From assembly GCA_025916675.1 (NCBI GenBank), contig CP098402.1, forward strand, positions 3,281,205 to 3,345,204: a stretch of DNA of 64,000 nt. Reading direction: 5' to 3'. The translations under genes and the position numbers were made by a program. This document shows, one piece after another, positions 7,659 through 16,095 of this stretch. Under the pieces are notes generated by a model that was given only the letters and a program-made list of their open reading frames with translations, had not been told where the DNA came from and searched no databases. Numbering within the stretch: position 1 is the stretch's first letter; each line of letters begins with the position of its first letter. The DNA is from Phycisphaera sp. Lineage in GTDB: Bacteria > Planctomycetota > Phycisphaerae > Phycisphaerales > UBA1924.

Positions 7659-8546
7659 CTAGGGGTGAGATGGTCTGTCCCCGAGCACCCAATCGGCGGC
7701 CTTCTGCGCCGCACCGGCGGCCTGGACCACCAGCTTGGTATCGCTGCTCAGCTTCTTCCGCCAGCCGTCGATGTAGGCCGCAGATTGATCGATCGTGGCT
7801 TGTCCGATGCCCGAAGCCGCCGCCAGGAACGCCGCCCCCATCTCGGCGACCAGCTCCTCCTTGGAGTAATCCGCCGAGCCGAACGGTGAGAGGTTCTCGT
7901 CCAGGCCCCGGTCCAGCCGTGAGCTGTGCCCGGTCGAGTGGACCAGCTCGTGGAAGAGCGTCGCGTAGTAGGACTCTGGATCGACGAACCGATCGGGATC
8001 GGCGATGCGCACCAGGTCCGCCTTGGGCTGGTAGAGCGCGCGAGATCCTTTGTGCTCGATGCGTGGCCCACCCTCGTAGTGCTCGACGATCGCCGCGGCG
8101 GCCTCGATGGGCGTGAACTCCGCCTTCTCGTCCTGATCTTCGGCCGTCGCCGGCGACGGGACCTCGATCCCCTCGCACTGCTCGGCGTTGAAGACGGTGT
8201 AGTGGCGCAGCACCGGCACGGTGATGTCCTCGCCGGTTTCCTTGTCCTGGGTCGCGTACTGCTTCCAGAGGATCACCAGCGAGCCCTTCTCGCCCTTGCG
8301 TACGTGCCCGCCCATCTTCCTGGCCTGCACGTATGTCAGCCAGTACGGCGACTCGTAGCCCTCCAGCCAGGCCGTGACGGCCAGCAGGAAGACGTTGATG
8401 CCGCGATACGCCCGCTGCGACGCGAGGCTCGTCGGAAGCGATTGTTCGCCCCCAGCGCCCCGGATCGGGTGTCGCCAGGGCACGGTGCCCCGGTCGAGCA
8501 ACTCGATGATGCGGCCGGTCACCGCCGTGTACACATCCAACGCCAT
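7659..8546 (-). CDS. ardC: ArdC-family antirestriction protein
   Basis: ArdC proteins bind single-stranded DNA and protect incoming conjugative DNA from restriction. The N-terminal domain (about residues 1-125) has the typical YRGINVFLL and RKMGGHVRKGEKG sequences. The C-terminal zincin-like metallopeptidase domain contains HELVHSTGH (about residue 200), and YSKEELVAEMGAAFL supplies the third metal-ligand Glu region. At 295 residues the length matches the family. Its presence in a transferring element is expected. It converges with the GlpX-like gene, 19 bp apart. Confidence 0.92.
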   Translation of the reverse strand: MALDVYTAVTGRIIELLDRGTVPWRHPIRGAGGEQSLPTSLASQRAYRGINVFLLAVTAWLEGYESPYWLTYVQARKMGGHVRKGEKGSLVILWKQYATQDKETGEDITVPVLRHYTVFNAEQCEGIEVPSPATAEDQDEKAEFTPIEAAAAIVEHYEGGPRIEHKGSRALYQPKADLVRIADPDRFVDPESYYATLFHELVHSTGHSSRLDRGLDENLSPFGSADYSKEELVAEMGAAFLAAASGIGQATIDQSAAYIDGWRKKLSSDTKLVVQAAGAAQKAADWVLGDRPSHP

Positions 8547-8967
8547 CGCCGCCCTACCTCGGGCGGCTGGTGATTCCCTTATAGTCTCCGGTCATGCCTG
8601 CCTCGTATGGTTGTTATGACAATCGGGTTCTGCCACGGGCCGGCTTCGTGTGTCAAGGACTTTCGGTGCTGCATTGCAGCACCTGATCAGCGGATTGTTG
8701 AGTCAGGGTGTGCCTTTCTTGGTTCGTGGTTTGCGGTAGTAGAGAGGGCACAAGTGTCGAACCGCCAATACCCCTTCCACAGGTAGGCAATATGCTGTAT
8801 ATCTTGAACTGCCGGGCGGCACTTCGCCCGGCCGGGAGTACAAGCCCGCCACATGTCTCGGCCTACGGGTCGGACCACGCCGGATAAGCCGCTCGCGGCC
8901 CAAGAAGGCGTGCCTTCGTGTGGAGGCTTGTACGGTCCGGCCCACCAGACGAAAGGAGACCAGGCCG
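8547..8967. other. Non-coding stretch with a short palindrome
   Basis: No convincing gene is seen in these 420 bases. A perfect 9-bp inverted repeat with a one-base centre lies at 8665-8683 (GGTGCTGCA / TGCAGCACC). It is too symmetric and lacks a T-run, so an operator or cruciform fits better than a terminator. The 3' part is presumably the leader of the small gene at 8968. Confidence 0.4.
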
Positions 8968-9090
8968 ATGGACAACAAGCTCATTATCGAGGAACTCGCG
9001 AGGATCGCGGACGACCTGCACGCGAACGTTTACGCACTCAACAAGATCAGGGAAGAGATGGGACGGAGGAGAAACGACGGCGAGGACTGA
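8968..9090 (+). CDS. Small hypothetical protein (40 aa)
   Basis: A clear ribosome-binding site (AAGGAG at 8953-8958) lies nine bases before the ATG. The product starts MDNKLIIEELARIADDL and continues as one amphipathic, charged helix with an Arg-rich end. Size and helix are consistent with a small regulatory or toxin/antitoxin-type peptide, but no family is recognised. It was found by reading the sequence; the spacing of the Shine-Dalgarno is the main support. Confidence 0.5.
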   Translation: MDNKLIIEELARIADDLHANVYALNKIREEMGRRRNDGED

Positions 9091-9122
9091 CCGCGCATAT
9101 GGTGGTATGTACGGTCGATTCC

Positions 9123-9710
9123 TCAGCCGCCGGCACGATAGCGACGCCATCCGACGATACACACGATGAGATGCAGGCCGATGGTCGCGATATACGCGTA
9201 GTAGGCCAACCAGAGCGATGACGAACCACTCAAGGCCGTGCTGGCGATCACGAGGCAGGCCAGTAGGACCAGGGCCGCGGCGAGAAGCACGGCTCCGACT
9301 GTTTCGACGCCGGTTCGTCCTCCGACGGCCACATGTCGGCTTGGATGGCTTGATTGGAACCCGAGTAAATCTTCACTCACCAATTCGTTAGCCTTCCCCT
9401 CAAGCCATTCGATCCGCCGGAGCACGTCCTCGAACGAACGCGCATGGCTGATCGTCGTGCGCACGAACCAGACCAACGACGCTGGCACTACGAAGAGCAG
9501 GATCCACTGGGATTGCTCGGGCATCAACGGCAGCACGCCAAGGAAGGCCACGATCGTTGCCCCGGCAGCGGGCACCCGGCGTTCGAGCGAAGCCATGCGG
9601 AACTCGGCAAGTTGGTACATTGCCCTGTACTCAGCCAGCAGCACCTCGATCGAGGCTTGTGGATTAAGATGGTTTGCCGAAGTGGGCTTGCTTGGGGATG
9701 GCTGGTCCAT
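9123..9710 (-). CDS. Hypothetical multi-pass membrane protein (195 aa)
   Basis: Residues about 20-50 are an amphipathic helix (LLAEYRAMYQLAEFRMASLE). Four hydrophobic segments follow: two about residues 50-90 and two in the last 60 residues (AVLLAAALVLLACLVIAS and the following ATIGLHLIVCIVGW). The middle part is a cytoplasmic, charged loop. The layout resembles small SLATT-like membrane proteins that often accompany defence or signalling genes, but this is only a resemblance. ATG at 9708-9710 is preferred over the preceding TTG. Confidence 0.55.
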   Translation of the reverse strand: MDQPSPSKPTSANHLNPQASIEVLLAEYRAMYQLAEFRMASLERRVPAAGATIVAFLGVLPLMPEQSQWILLFVVPASLVWFVRTTISHARSFEDVLRRIEWLEGKANELVSEDLLGFQSSHPSRHVAVGGRTGVETVGAVLLAAALVLLACLVIASTALSGSSSLWLAYYAYIATIGLHLIVCIVGWRRYRAGG

Positions 9711-9753
9711 CAAGAATCGCTATCAGAGTCGGGTACCCTTGTAAAGCCCTGCA

Positions 9754-9990
9754 TTACGGCTTGATGTCCGCGATCTCGTCCGCCGGGTCGGCCCCACAGG
9801 CGTGGCACCACTGGACGAACTCCACCGGGTCGATCCGGCGCTCGCCGTGCTCCACCTTGTAGACGTACGAGTGCGGCCGCTTCAGGATCTCGGCCAGCCC
9901 CCGCATGGTCAGATCGGCCTCCCGGCGCAGCTCGCCCAGCCGACGGCAAAGCTTTCGGTACGCCAGAGTGTGGTGCGGCCTTGTCCCCAT
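9754..9990 (-). CDS. XRE-family helix-turn-helix regulator (78 aa)
   Basis: The whole protein is one Cro/CI-type HTH domain. LGELRREADLTMRGLAEIL contains the first helices and the turn, and HSYVYKVEHGERRIDPVEF covers the recognition helix and the following helix. Its start codon abuts an inverted-repeat operator-like region at 9991-10040, so autoregulation is likely. It may control maintenance or excision of the element. Confidence 0.85.
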   Translation of the reverse strand: MGTRPHHTLAYRKLCRRLGELRREADLTMRGLAEILKRPHSYVYKVEHGERRIDPVEFVQWCHACGADPADEIADIKP

Positions 9991-10040
9991 GTTGGGCGCA
10001 CACTACAGTGCCCAACGCCTGCGCCCAGTATGGGCGCAGG
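9991..10040. promoter_or_regulatory. Inverted-repeat operator cluster upstream of the XRE gene
   Basis: Two inverted repeats lie directly upstream of the XRE start. The arms GTTGGGC (9991-9997) and GCCCAAC (10010-10016) flank a 12-bp spacer. A second pair has perfect 10-bp arms (10018-10027 and 10031-10040) with a 3-bp centre. The octamer TGGGCGCA occurs twice in forward and once in reverse orientation. This is the kind of layout an XRE dimer would bind. The binding itself is inferred. Confidence 0.6.
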
Positions 10041-10135
10041 ATTGGAGGAGGTAGGACCATGTATGAGTTCGGGATGCCTGACCTTGGCCGTGCTGATTCG
10101 AACTGCCAAGCCTGGCCGCCGCTTCGTCTCGGCCG

Positions 10136-10360
10136 TCAGCGCCGCAGGGGAGGCATCAGATCCGCAGGCTCGACACGGAGGGCTCGTGCGAGCTTCTCGA
10201 CCGTCTCTAGGGTGGCCGAGCGCTCGGCCCGCTCGATGAACGAGATCGCCGTCCGGTGCAAGCCCGACCGGCGGGCGAGCTCTTCCTGGGAGAGATCGCG
10301 CTCGGTCCGAACGGCACGGACCCGATCACCGAAATCTTGCACGAAGGTTCGTCGGCTCAC
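10136..10360 (-). CDS. XRE-family helix-turn-helix regulator (74 aa)
   Basis: A second compact HTH protein: FGDRVRAVRTERDLSQEEL and HRTAISFIERAERSATLE are textbook XRE helices, with SQEELARRSGL as the turn and recognition helix. It has no additional domain. It is divergent from the cupin gene that starts at 10430, and is a likely regulator of that gene or of the element. Its composition is GC-rich like the host. Confidence 0.88.
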   Translation of the reverse strand: MSRRTFVQDFGDRVRAVRTERDLSQEELARRSGLHRTAISFIERAERSATLETVEKLARALRVEPADLMPPLRR

Positions 10361-10429
10361 TGGATTGAGCGTGGATCCATGCGGACAATAAGTCTACATA
10401 CAAAACGTCACATAGAAAGGGAGAATCCG

Positions 10430-11119
10430 ATGGTTGCACACAGCGGTGCTCTGGCGTTCGAAGGGCTCAATCTGGACGTTGCCGGCGGAAAACCGTCCAC
10501 CGGCTCAGACGTGCTGAGGGCCATCCTGGAGATGGCCAGCACGGCTCTTGAGCAACTCAGGGCTAGCACGGATCGTCCTACTGCCGTCCTCGGGCGCATC
10601 CGGGGCACGGGACGCGGGGTCTCCTTTGGGCGACTCGTCGATCGGCTGGAGGCGGAGCACCCCCTTGACCTCGTTTCACCGTTCGAGGGAAGCGATCGGG
10701 TTGCCGGGGCGGTCTGGGCACTGAGTGAGCCATACGCGGCCGCCCTGGCCAAGCTGCGCTGGGACGCCAGAGCGATCGATCTGCCGATGCATGTCCACGA
10801 GCACTCCGACCGCTTCATCATTGTACTGGAAGGCCGGGGCTACTACCACGTGGCGGGCCAGCCTCTCGATGGCTTCGACGGCTCGGCCGTTCGCACCGTG
10901 CCGGCCCGGGAGCGTGACGTCTTCGTCTTCACGCGCGGGGTGGTTCATACGTTCAGCACCGACGAATCACCGATGGTGCTGCTGTCATGCCAGTTGCCGC
11001 ACCTGCCATTCGATGATCCGAGGCAGTACACGCTGCCCCGGGTTCGATGGACGGCCGCGAACCACAAAGATCGACAGCCCACGGTCGGGTGCGACCCGGC
11101 GTGGACAGTGCTGACATGA
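10430..11119 (+). CDS. Cupin-fold protein (229 aa)
   Basis: The ATG at 10430-10432 has an AAAGGGAG ribosome-binding site and avoids overlap with the divergent XRE gene; a longer frame exists but runs antisense through that gene. The C-terminal half has cupin motifs: MHVHEHSDRFIIVLEGRGYY supplies the metal-binding His/His/Glu-type pattern, and FTRGVVHTF supplies the second motif His. The N-terminal about 90 residues show no recognised domain. Its substrate is unknown. Sitting between XRE regulators, it may be element cargo or a sensor. Confidence 0.7.
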   Translation: MVAHSGALAFEGLNLDVAGGKPSTGSDVLRAILEMASTALEQLRASTDRPTAVLGRIRGTGRGVSFGRLVDRLEAEHPLDLVSPFEGSDRVAGAVWALSEPYAAALAKLRWDARAIDLPMHVHEHSDRFIIVLEGRGYYHVAGQPLDGFDGSAVRTVPARERDVFVFTRGVVHTFSTDESPMVLLSCQLPHLPFDDPRQYTLPRVRWTAANHKDRQPTVGCDPAWTVLT

Positions 11120-11280
11120 TGATTGAGTTGGTATGTAAGACAAAATTGTCCAACACATCAGGCCGATTTATGACTATGTAGTACGGCTACTCACCTGATG
11201 CTTGTGCAACAACGGTTCAGAGAGGATAGTAGTGCTGATTGAGGCGGAGTACGTGGTGGTATCACCCGCCAGTATTGAGG

Positions 11281-12519
11281 CTAGTAATCAAGTACCGGCG
11301 AATCCAGTCGTTGTCGAACCCATTCGATGAGCAACCTGTTTTCAGGCGCCACTGGACGCATGTAGACATCTGCAACTGCAGAGCTGGCTGCATGTCCTAG
11401 CCAGCCGCGCATTTCACTGATCGAGCAGCCATCGCGTGAACCAAACTCGGTCGCACCCAGATGGCGTAGAACGTAGAAACCACTCATCGTGTCTTTGTTT
11501 TCATCTATGCGCTCTCGAAGCGCGTGCCACCAGCCTTGTACCCGATTCACATGGCCACTAACGAGGGGCAATCCAGACTGGGACTGGAATACGCGTTCCC
11601 CTTGCGGTCGTGCGGTCTCTTGGATGTAGCCATGAAGATACGCCCATACAAGACGCGGCGTACTCCCATATCGTTGGATGCCGGTTTTTGCACGCCTTAG
11701 GTCGTACCCAATCTTGTCAATTTGGCCAACACGCAACATGGAGAGATCTGAAGGTCCGAATCCAAGGCCAATGGCAGTCCAGATCATGGCTTGGCCACGC
11801 AGGTCTGTTGCAGCCAGTATTCGTTTCAATTGATCAAGTGTTGGGAGCAAACGCGGTTGTCTTGGGCGTCCAACAAACCGGTCACGCGACTCCCAATTCC
11901 ACGAGAGCGTTTGTTGCCCATGCTCAGGTCGTCCTGCTCGGATAATTAGATGCCGTACTCCTTGCATGGCATGGGCGATGGCTGCCGAAGAGAGGTTATC
12001 CTCCATGAGCTTGCGGTTGTATCCTTCAACTTGCGGCATTGTCAGGTCATCTACTCGAATCTTGCCTACAGCTCCCTGCCCATGCTCTGTGTTGATGAAC
12101 TTGAGGAACGCTCGAACGTAGTAGCACCGATATCGAAACACATCGGGATGGATGGTGCCACGAGCTCGGGGCGTATCAGCTTCCCTGACTCTGGATTGCT
12201 CGTAGTTGAGCAAGCCGTTCGCCACTTCCAACAAGCACCCCGGCTGCATAGTGACAGCCGTCTGTGTAGCCAATTCATGATTGATGCTGGATGGTGAACG
12301 CCGGTGACCGTGTCGAGGTGTTGGTCTTCCGTGGAGATATTCATCAAGCCAATTTGCGTAACGACGCTCAGCTTCGGCTTTATCTGAGGGATTGGCAAGA
12401 TCGAATCGGTGCTTCTTCGGGCTGCCCGTCTGGGGGTCGCGGAATGACACATGCCAGCCGATGCCACGATTGGTGGTGAAGGACAACTTCGGGATTCTGG
12501 GCTTGCGCTGATGGGGCAT
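11281..12519 (-). CDS. Tyrosine recombinase/integrase of the element
   Basis: The N-terminal part (about residues 1-110) is an arm-binding region. The middle part is a SAM-like core-binding domain, and the C-terminal catalytic domain has the box-II pattern YVLRHLGATEFG, LGHAA and the final Tyr in VADVYMRPV. The usual first catalytic Arg position reads GLGFGPSDLSML, a variant common in planctomycete integrases and not necessarily inactivating. ATG at 12517-12519 is preferred; an in-frame GTG at 12534 would add five residues and overlap the portal remnant. The gene lies at the element's edge with its start toward the junction, as expected for an integrase. Confidence 0.88.
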   Translation of the reverse strand: MPHQRKPRIPKLSFTTNRGIGWHVSFRDPQTGSPKKHRFDLANPSDKAEAERRYANWLDEYLHGRPTPRHGHRRSPSSINHELATQTAVTMQPGCLLEVANGLLNYEQSRVREADTPRARGTIHPDVFRYRCYYVRAFLKFINTEHGQGAVGKIRVDDLTMPQVEGYNRKLMEDNLSSAAIAHAMQGVRHLIIRAGRPEHGQQTLSWNWESRDRFVGRPRQPRLLPTLDQLKRILAATDLRGQAMIWTAIGLGFGPSDLSMLRVGQIDKIGYDLRRAKTGIQRYGSTPRLVWAYLHGYIQETARPQGERVFQSQSGLPLVSGHVNRVQGWWHALRERIDENKDTMSGFYVLRHLGATEFGSRDGCSISEMRGWLGHAASSAVADVYMRPVAPENRLLIEWVRQRLDSPVLDY

Positions 12520-12530
12520 GCTTGCAACTC

Positions 12531-13550
12531 TCACTCAGGGAGTTGGTCTATTGTAGTGCATGATCGGACAATAAGTAGTGCTAAAACCATGTAAAATACT
12601 CGAAATAGCGTATTTTGGTACATCTTGAAGGACTGCATGGTCACGCGGGCGGCGCGGTCGCTCAGGCGTGTGTTGAGCTGGTCTTGGAGTGGGGTGAGCG
12701 GCTCGACCTCGCCGATGCCGGCGTAGCAGAGCGGCTGGGGGATGTTCTGGATGTGCACCACCGGCACGCGGCCGGGCGAGGCGCGGTTGGGGCCCTCGGC
12801 GATGAGCTCGCCGTCGACGTAGACCTGCCGCCACGCGCCGCTGAGGACTTCGGTGACGCGCTCGGTGTTGAGGGTGCGGCCGTGGCGGTCGTCCTCGTCG
12901 GTTTGCGAGGTGCGCCGCGTGAAGTCGATGGCGTAGGCCTCGAGGCGTCGGTAGTCGCTCGGGTCGACGATGGGCACGCCGCGGCTTGGGTCGATCGCTT
13001 CGACGCGGATGGCCTCGGCCAGCACTTCGGCCGGGAGTTCGAGGAGCGCATCCAGGTCAGGCGCGAGGGCGGTGAGGCGTTCGATATCGCAGCGGAGCAG
13101 CAGGTCGACGTGGCCGTAGACGTGGCCAAGGAGGAGGGCGTCGTGCAGGAGCGAGAGCCCGCCCGAGGCTTCCCACACGGCGTCGAGGGCGGCTTCGATG
13201 CTGCGGCGGTGCTGGGGTTGGCCGGCGGTGCTGAGCAGCACGAGCGGCTCGGGCAGCATGAAGTCGACCATGGTGTGGATGCGCCAGGCGATGTCGTTCT
13301 CGATGACGACCTCGTTCGTGGCCGCGTCGACCATCCGATCGTCGGACCAGGGGTCCCACGCGCCGCGGAGGCGGGGCGGGAGGCCGGTGGCTTGGGGGAG
13401 TTCGCCGCCCGGGCGGGTTGGCTCGTTTCGGAAGTAGCCCCAGAGCCAGCGGAGGCGCGGCGCGATGTCGCGCTCGTGCTCGGCCAGGATGATCTCGAGG
13501 GCCTGGGGCGAGAGGGTGGTGTCGGTGAAGGGTGCGAGGTTGAACGCCAC
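12531..13550 (-). pseudogene. Phage portal-like protein, 3' end lost at the element junction
   Basis: The N-terminal about 310 residues read as an SPP1 gp6-like portal protein, the dodecameric ring at the phage DNA-packaging vertex: a conserved-looking DIAWRIHTMVDFML segment, then GHVYGHVDLLLR, and HIQNIPQPLCYAGIGEVEP with LQDQLNTRLSDRA. The frame then leaves family-like sequence near 12,620 and ends in a short hydrophobic tail inside integrase-proximal DNA, so it is truncated relative to the usual 450 or more residues. The GTG start has a strong AGGGAGGT site. The missing 3' part is predicted beyond the element's other end, making this gene the integration target. No other phage genes are adjacent. 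Confidence 0.65.
12593..12616. other. Candidate attachment-site core
   Basis: Perfect 7-bp inverted arms (AAAATAC at 12593-12599 and GTATTTT at 12610-12616) flank a 10-bp spacer. This resembles a tyrosine recombinase core site. It lies exactly where the sequence switches from AT-rich element DNA to the GC-rich portal-like gene. Identification as att is inferred. Confidence 0.5.
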
Positions 13551-13962
13551 GGGTGACCTCCCTTGGGTAAGGGCGTTGGGTGTTGGCCCCGTGAACTCGG
13601 GGGCCTCTACCTCACGGGCGGTCGGACGGGTGGCGGCGCGCGGGAGTGGTGTTTGGAAGTGGGCACTATGCGAGAATCACCCCGGAATTGCCGGGGATTC
13701 TGCGAAATCAGAATTGTGCTGGAGCTTGGTGTGATCGCGGCGTGGCATGCGCGCGGGAGAGGGGATGAAGAGGGATAACCACAGAGGCACAGAGACCCAG
13801 AGGGGAAAGGAGAAGACTTGGGGGATGGGGGAGAAGAGTTGGGAAAGTAAAGGGGGTGTAGAAACCGAGCCGCGGGCGTGAGCACGCGGCCTCAATCACA
13901 CCTTGATAGCCGAATAAAGGCCGCGTGCTCACGCCCGCGGCTCGGAAGGAGGGGCTCGGCGG
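13551..13962. other. Intergenic stretch with repeats, no gene seen
   Basis: No convincing coding frame is seen. Short purine-rich direct repeats of CACAGAG/CCAGAG type occur at about 13,780-13,805, followed by the palindromic element described separately. The G-rich stretch has no promoter-like box that I can defend. Confidence 0.4.
13865..13945. repeat. Perfect 27-bp inverted repeat (palindromic element)
   Basis: The arms 13865-13891 and 13919-13945 are exact reverse complements, separated by a 27-bp AT-richer loop. The arm motif CCGCGTGCTCACGCCCGC recurs at 48,933. The hairpin is long and lacks a T-run, so it is better seen as a dispersed REP/MITE-like element than as a terminator, although it may stop transcription of the neighbouring leftward genes. 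Confidence 0.8.
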
Positions 13963-14229
13963 TTAGCCGGTGGTTTCGGCTTTTGGCTCTTCGAGCACCT
14001 CGACGGCCGAGAAGCGGTCGAGGTTGAGGACGACGAGCTCGCCGTCCTTCTTGCGGAGCTCGACGCGGTCGATCCAGACCTTGTTGTCGCGGGTGTGGGC
14101 GAACCAGGAGCCGGATTTCTCTTGGCCGACGCGGACGACGACGCCCTGGACGGTGGAGACCATCGTGCCGCTTGCGCGGGGGAACTGCTGGGTGATACGC
14201 ACGGTGGCGCCGGGGGTGAGGTTTTCCAT
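13963..14229 (-). CDS. Small beta-rich hypothetical protein (88 aa)
   Basis: The ATG at 14227-14229 gives MENLTPGATVRITQQF. The protein alternates short hydrophobic strands (VQGVVVRVG, KVWIDRVELR, GELVVLNLDRFSAVEVLE) and could be a small SH3/KOW-like barrel. Longer in-frame starts run into low-complexity sequence shared with the der upstream region and were rejected. No known family is recognised. It is divergent from der with a 163-bp gap. Confidence 0.6.
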   Translation of the reverse strand: MENLTPGATVRITQQFPRASGTMVSTVQGVVVRVGQEKSGSWFAHTRDNKVWIDRVELRKKDGELVVLNLDRFSAVEVLEEPKAETTG

Positions 14230-14392
14230 GGCGGGCGATGGTAGGGGGGGAGGGAGAGAGAGGGCATCGGGCATCAGGCACTGGGCATCGGGGAAGAAGG
14301 GGGATGAAGAACCCTCACTCCGGCCCTCTCTCTGGGAGGGAGAGGGGGCAGAGGGGAAGGGGAGTCGGGCTGGGCGGCGTACGATTGGGTCT

Positions 14393-16084
14393 ATGCCTAT
14401 ACCACGGATCGCGATCGTGGGCCGGCCCAATGTGGGCAAGAGCTCGCTGATGAACATGCTGGCCCATTCCAAGGTGTCGATCGTTGACGATCTGCCGGGG
14501 GTGACGCGCGATCGGGTGACGACGATCATCGATCTGCCCCATAGCGATGGGCGGCCCGAGCGGCCTGTCGAGATCACCGACACGGGTGGTTATGGGGTCT
14601 ATGTGGCCGAGGGGCAGCGCTACGACGAGGTGGGGGCTGACCTCTCGACGCTGACCGATGATGTCGAAGGGCAGATCGAGGCGGCGGTGTCGGATGCCGA
14701 TTTGATCCTGTTCTGCGTGGACGTGCAGGCGGGGCTGACGCCGCGGGACGAGGAGATCGCCCGGCTGCTGCGCGAGCAGAAGCTGGGGCGGCGCGATCGC
14801 GCCGAGATGGCGAAGCTCGACCCCAGCCTGGGCAAGCAGGCGCCGGTCTACATCGTGGCGACCAAGGTGGACGGGCCCAAGTGGGAGACCCACGCCTACG
14901 AGATGAGCGCGTTGGGCTTTGGCGAGCCCTTGATGTGCAGCGCGCGGAACAACTACATGCGGCGGGACATCAGCGACCGGCTGTACGACCTGCTGCCGGC
15001 CGAGGACGAGACGGCCAGCGTGCCGCCGGCGGACCTGTCGATCGCGGTGATCGGCAAGCGGAACGCGGGCAAGAGCACGCTGGTCAACGCGCTGGCGGGG
15101 GCCGAGCGGGTGATCGTGTCGGAGATCGCGGGAACGACGCGCGACGCGATCGACGTGCTGGTGGAGAAGGATGGCAAGCGGATCATCGTGATCGATACGG
15201 CCGGCATGCGGCGGAAGAAGAGCTTCCAGGGCAAGGTCGAGTGGTTCGCGTTCGACCGCGTGCAGCGGGCGATCGATCGGGCCGACGTGGTGATGCTGAT
15301 GATCGACTCGACCGAGCCGACGAGCCAGGTGGACCAGCAGCTCGCGATGCTGTGCCAGAACGCGTTCAAGCCGACGATTCTGGCGGTGAACAAGTGGGAC
15401 CTAGCCGAGGGACGGACCGATGACAAGGGCCGGCCTGTGACCCCCGAGCGGTACGAGAAGTACGTGCGTGAGGGGTTTAAGGGGCTGCCGTTCGCGCCGA
15501 TTGCGCTCTTGAGCGCGAAGGCCGGGCTGAACATCGACGGCGTGCTGGAGCTGGCGTTCGACCTGAAGAAGCAGGCGCACGAGCGGGTGTCGACCGGGGC
15601 GTTGAACCGGCTGATTCGGTCGATCCTGGAGAAGCGCGGGCCGGCCACGAAGATCGGCACGATGGCGCGGATGTTCTATGTGGCGCAGGTGGGGACGGCC
15701 CCGCCGACGATCGCGATGGTGGTGAACGAGCCCAAGCTGTTCACGCCCAATTACATGCGGTATCTGATGAATCGGCTGCGCGAGCAGGCGCCATTTGATG
15801 AGATCCCGTTCCGGGTGTTCGTGCGGAGCCGCAAGCAGTTCGACAAGCGGCGTGAGCAGGCGGAACGTCGTGATAAGAAGGGGCTGATCGACACGAGCGC
15901 GTTCGATCGGGGTGAGGATCTTGAGCTGACGCCCGACGAGATCGAGAGCCTGTTCCGTATTCCGGGTGAGGGATCGGGCGAGGGTGGATCGTTCGTGGAT
16001 GAGAGTGGCATCGAGGGCGAGGTGTTCGAGGATGCCGAGGTGTTTGTTTTTGGCGATGACGAAGCAGAGGACACCCGGTCGTAA
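14393..16084 (+). CDS. der: Ribosome biogenesis GTPase Der (EngA)
   Basis: Der acts in 50S subunit maturation. Two tandem G domains are visible: GRPNVGKSS with TRDRV, and later GKRNAGKST, DTAGMR and NKWD; the first domain has TKVD as its G4 motif. A KH-like C-terminal domain follows, and then an acidic tail of about 60 residues (EDLELTPDEIESLF to the end) that is longer than in most Der proteins. ATG at 14393 places MPIPRIAIVGRP at the start, as in the family; the longer open frame upstream is not coding-like. A hairpin terminator follows directly. Confidence 0.97.
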   Translation: MPIPRIAIVGRPNVGKSSLMNMLAHSKVSIVDDLPGVTRDRVTTIIDLPHSDGRPERPVEITDTGGYGVYVAEGQRYDEVGADLSTLTDDVEGQIEAAVSDADLILFCVDVQAGLTPRDEEIARLLREQKLGRRDRAEMAKLDPSLGKQAPVYIVATKVDGPKWETHAYEMSALGFGEPLMCSARNNYMRRDISDRLYDLLPAEDETASVPPADLSIAVIGKRNAGKSTLVNALAGAERVIVSEIAGTTRDAIDVLVEKDGKRIIVIDTAGMRRKKSFQGKVEWFAFDRVQRAIDRADVVMLMIDSTEPTSQVDQQLAMLCQNAFKPTILAVNKWDLAEGRTDDKGRPVTPERYEKYVREGFKGLPFAPIALLSAKAGLNIDGVLELAFDLKKQAHERVSTGALNRLIRSILEKRGPATKIGTMARMFYVAQVGTAPPTIAMVVNEPKLFTPNYMRYLMNRLREQAPFDEIPFRVFVRSRKQFDKRREQAERRDKKGLIDTSAFDRGEDLELTPDEIESLFRIPGEGSGEGGSFVDESGIEGEVFEDAEVFVFGDDEAEDTRS

Positions 16085-16095
16085 TCCCGACAAGA

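Larger units (their letters stand above)
1..12616. mobile_element. Integrase end of an integrative conjugative/mobilizable element
   Basis: This block holds a partial mobilization-type protein, a VirD4/TraG coupling protein, an ArdC antirestriction protein, XRE regulators and, at its right edge, a tyrosine recombinase gene. Intergenic DNA and the integrase are visibly AT-richer than the chromosome beyond about 12,620. The right edge is placed where the integrase gene meets a truncated portal-like gene. The left end lies outside the window, and no type IV secretion channel genes are visible, so it cannot be decided whether the element is self-transmissible or only mobilizable. Confidence 0.8.

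Noticed and set aside
8665-8683. Palindrome as a terminator
   Set aside because: One-base loop and no T-run; kept only as a possible operator in the stretch description.
8703-8984. 93-codon leftward frame in the gap after ArdC
   Set aside because: No ribosome site, no family, Arg/Pro-rich; overlaps the leader of the better supported 40-aa gene.
10059-10391. Rightward frame with a very strong GGAGGAGGT site and ATG at 10059
   Set aside because: Most of the frame runs antisense through a clear XRE gene (10136-10360) and its residues look like antisense low-complexity; only the ribosome site is convincing.
10382-12576. 12-bp string CGGACAATAAGT at 10382 and 12565 as attachment-site repeats
   Set aside because: A 12-bp match is expected by chance in a window of this size and the positions do not frame an element.
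13780-13805. CACAGAG-type repeats as a CRISPR array
   Set aside because: Units are 7-8 bp, contiguous, without spacers or cas genes.
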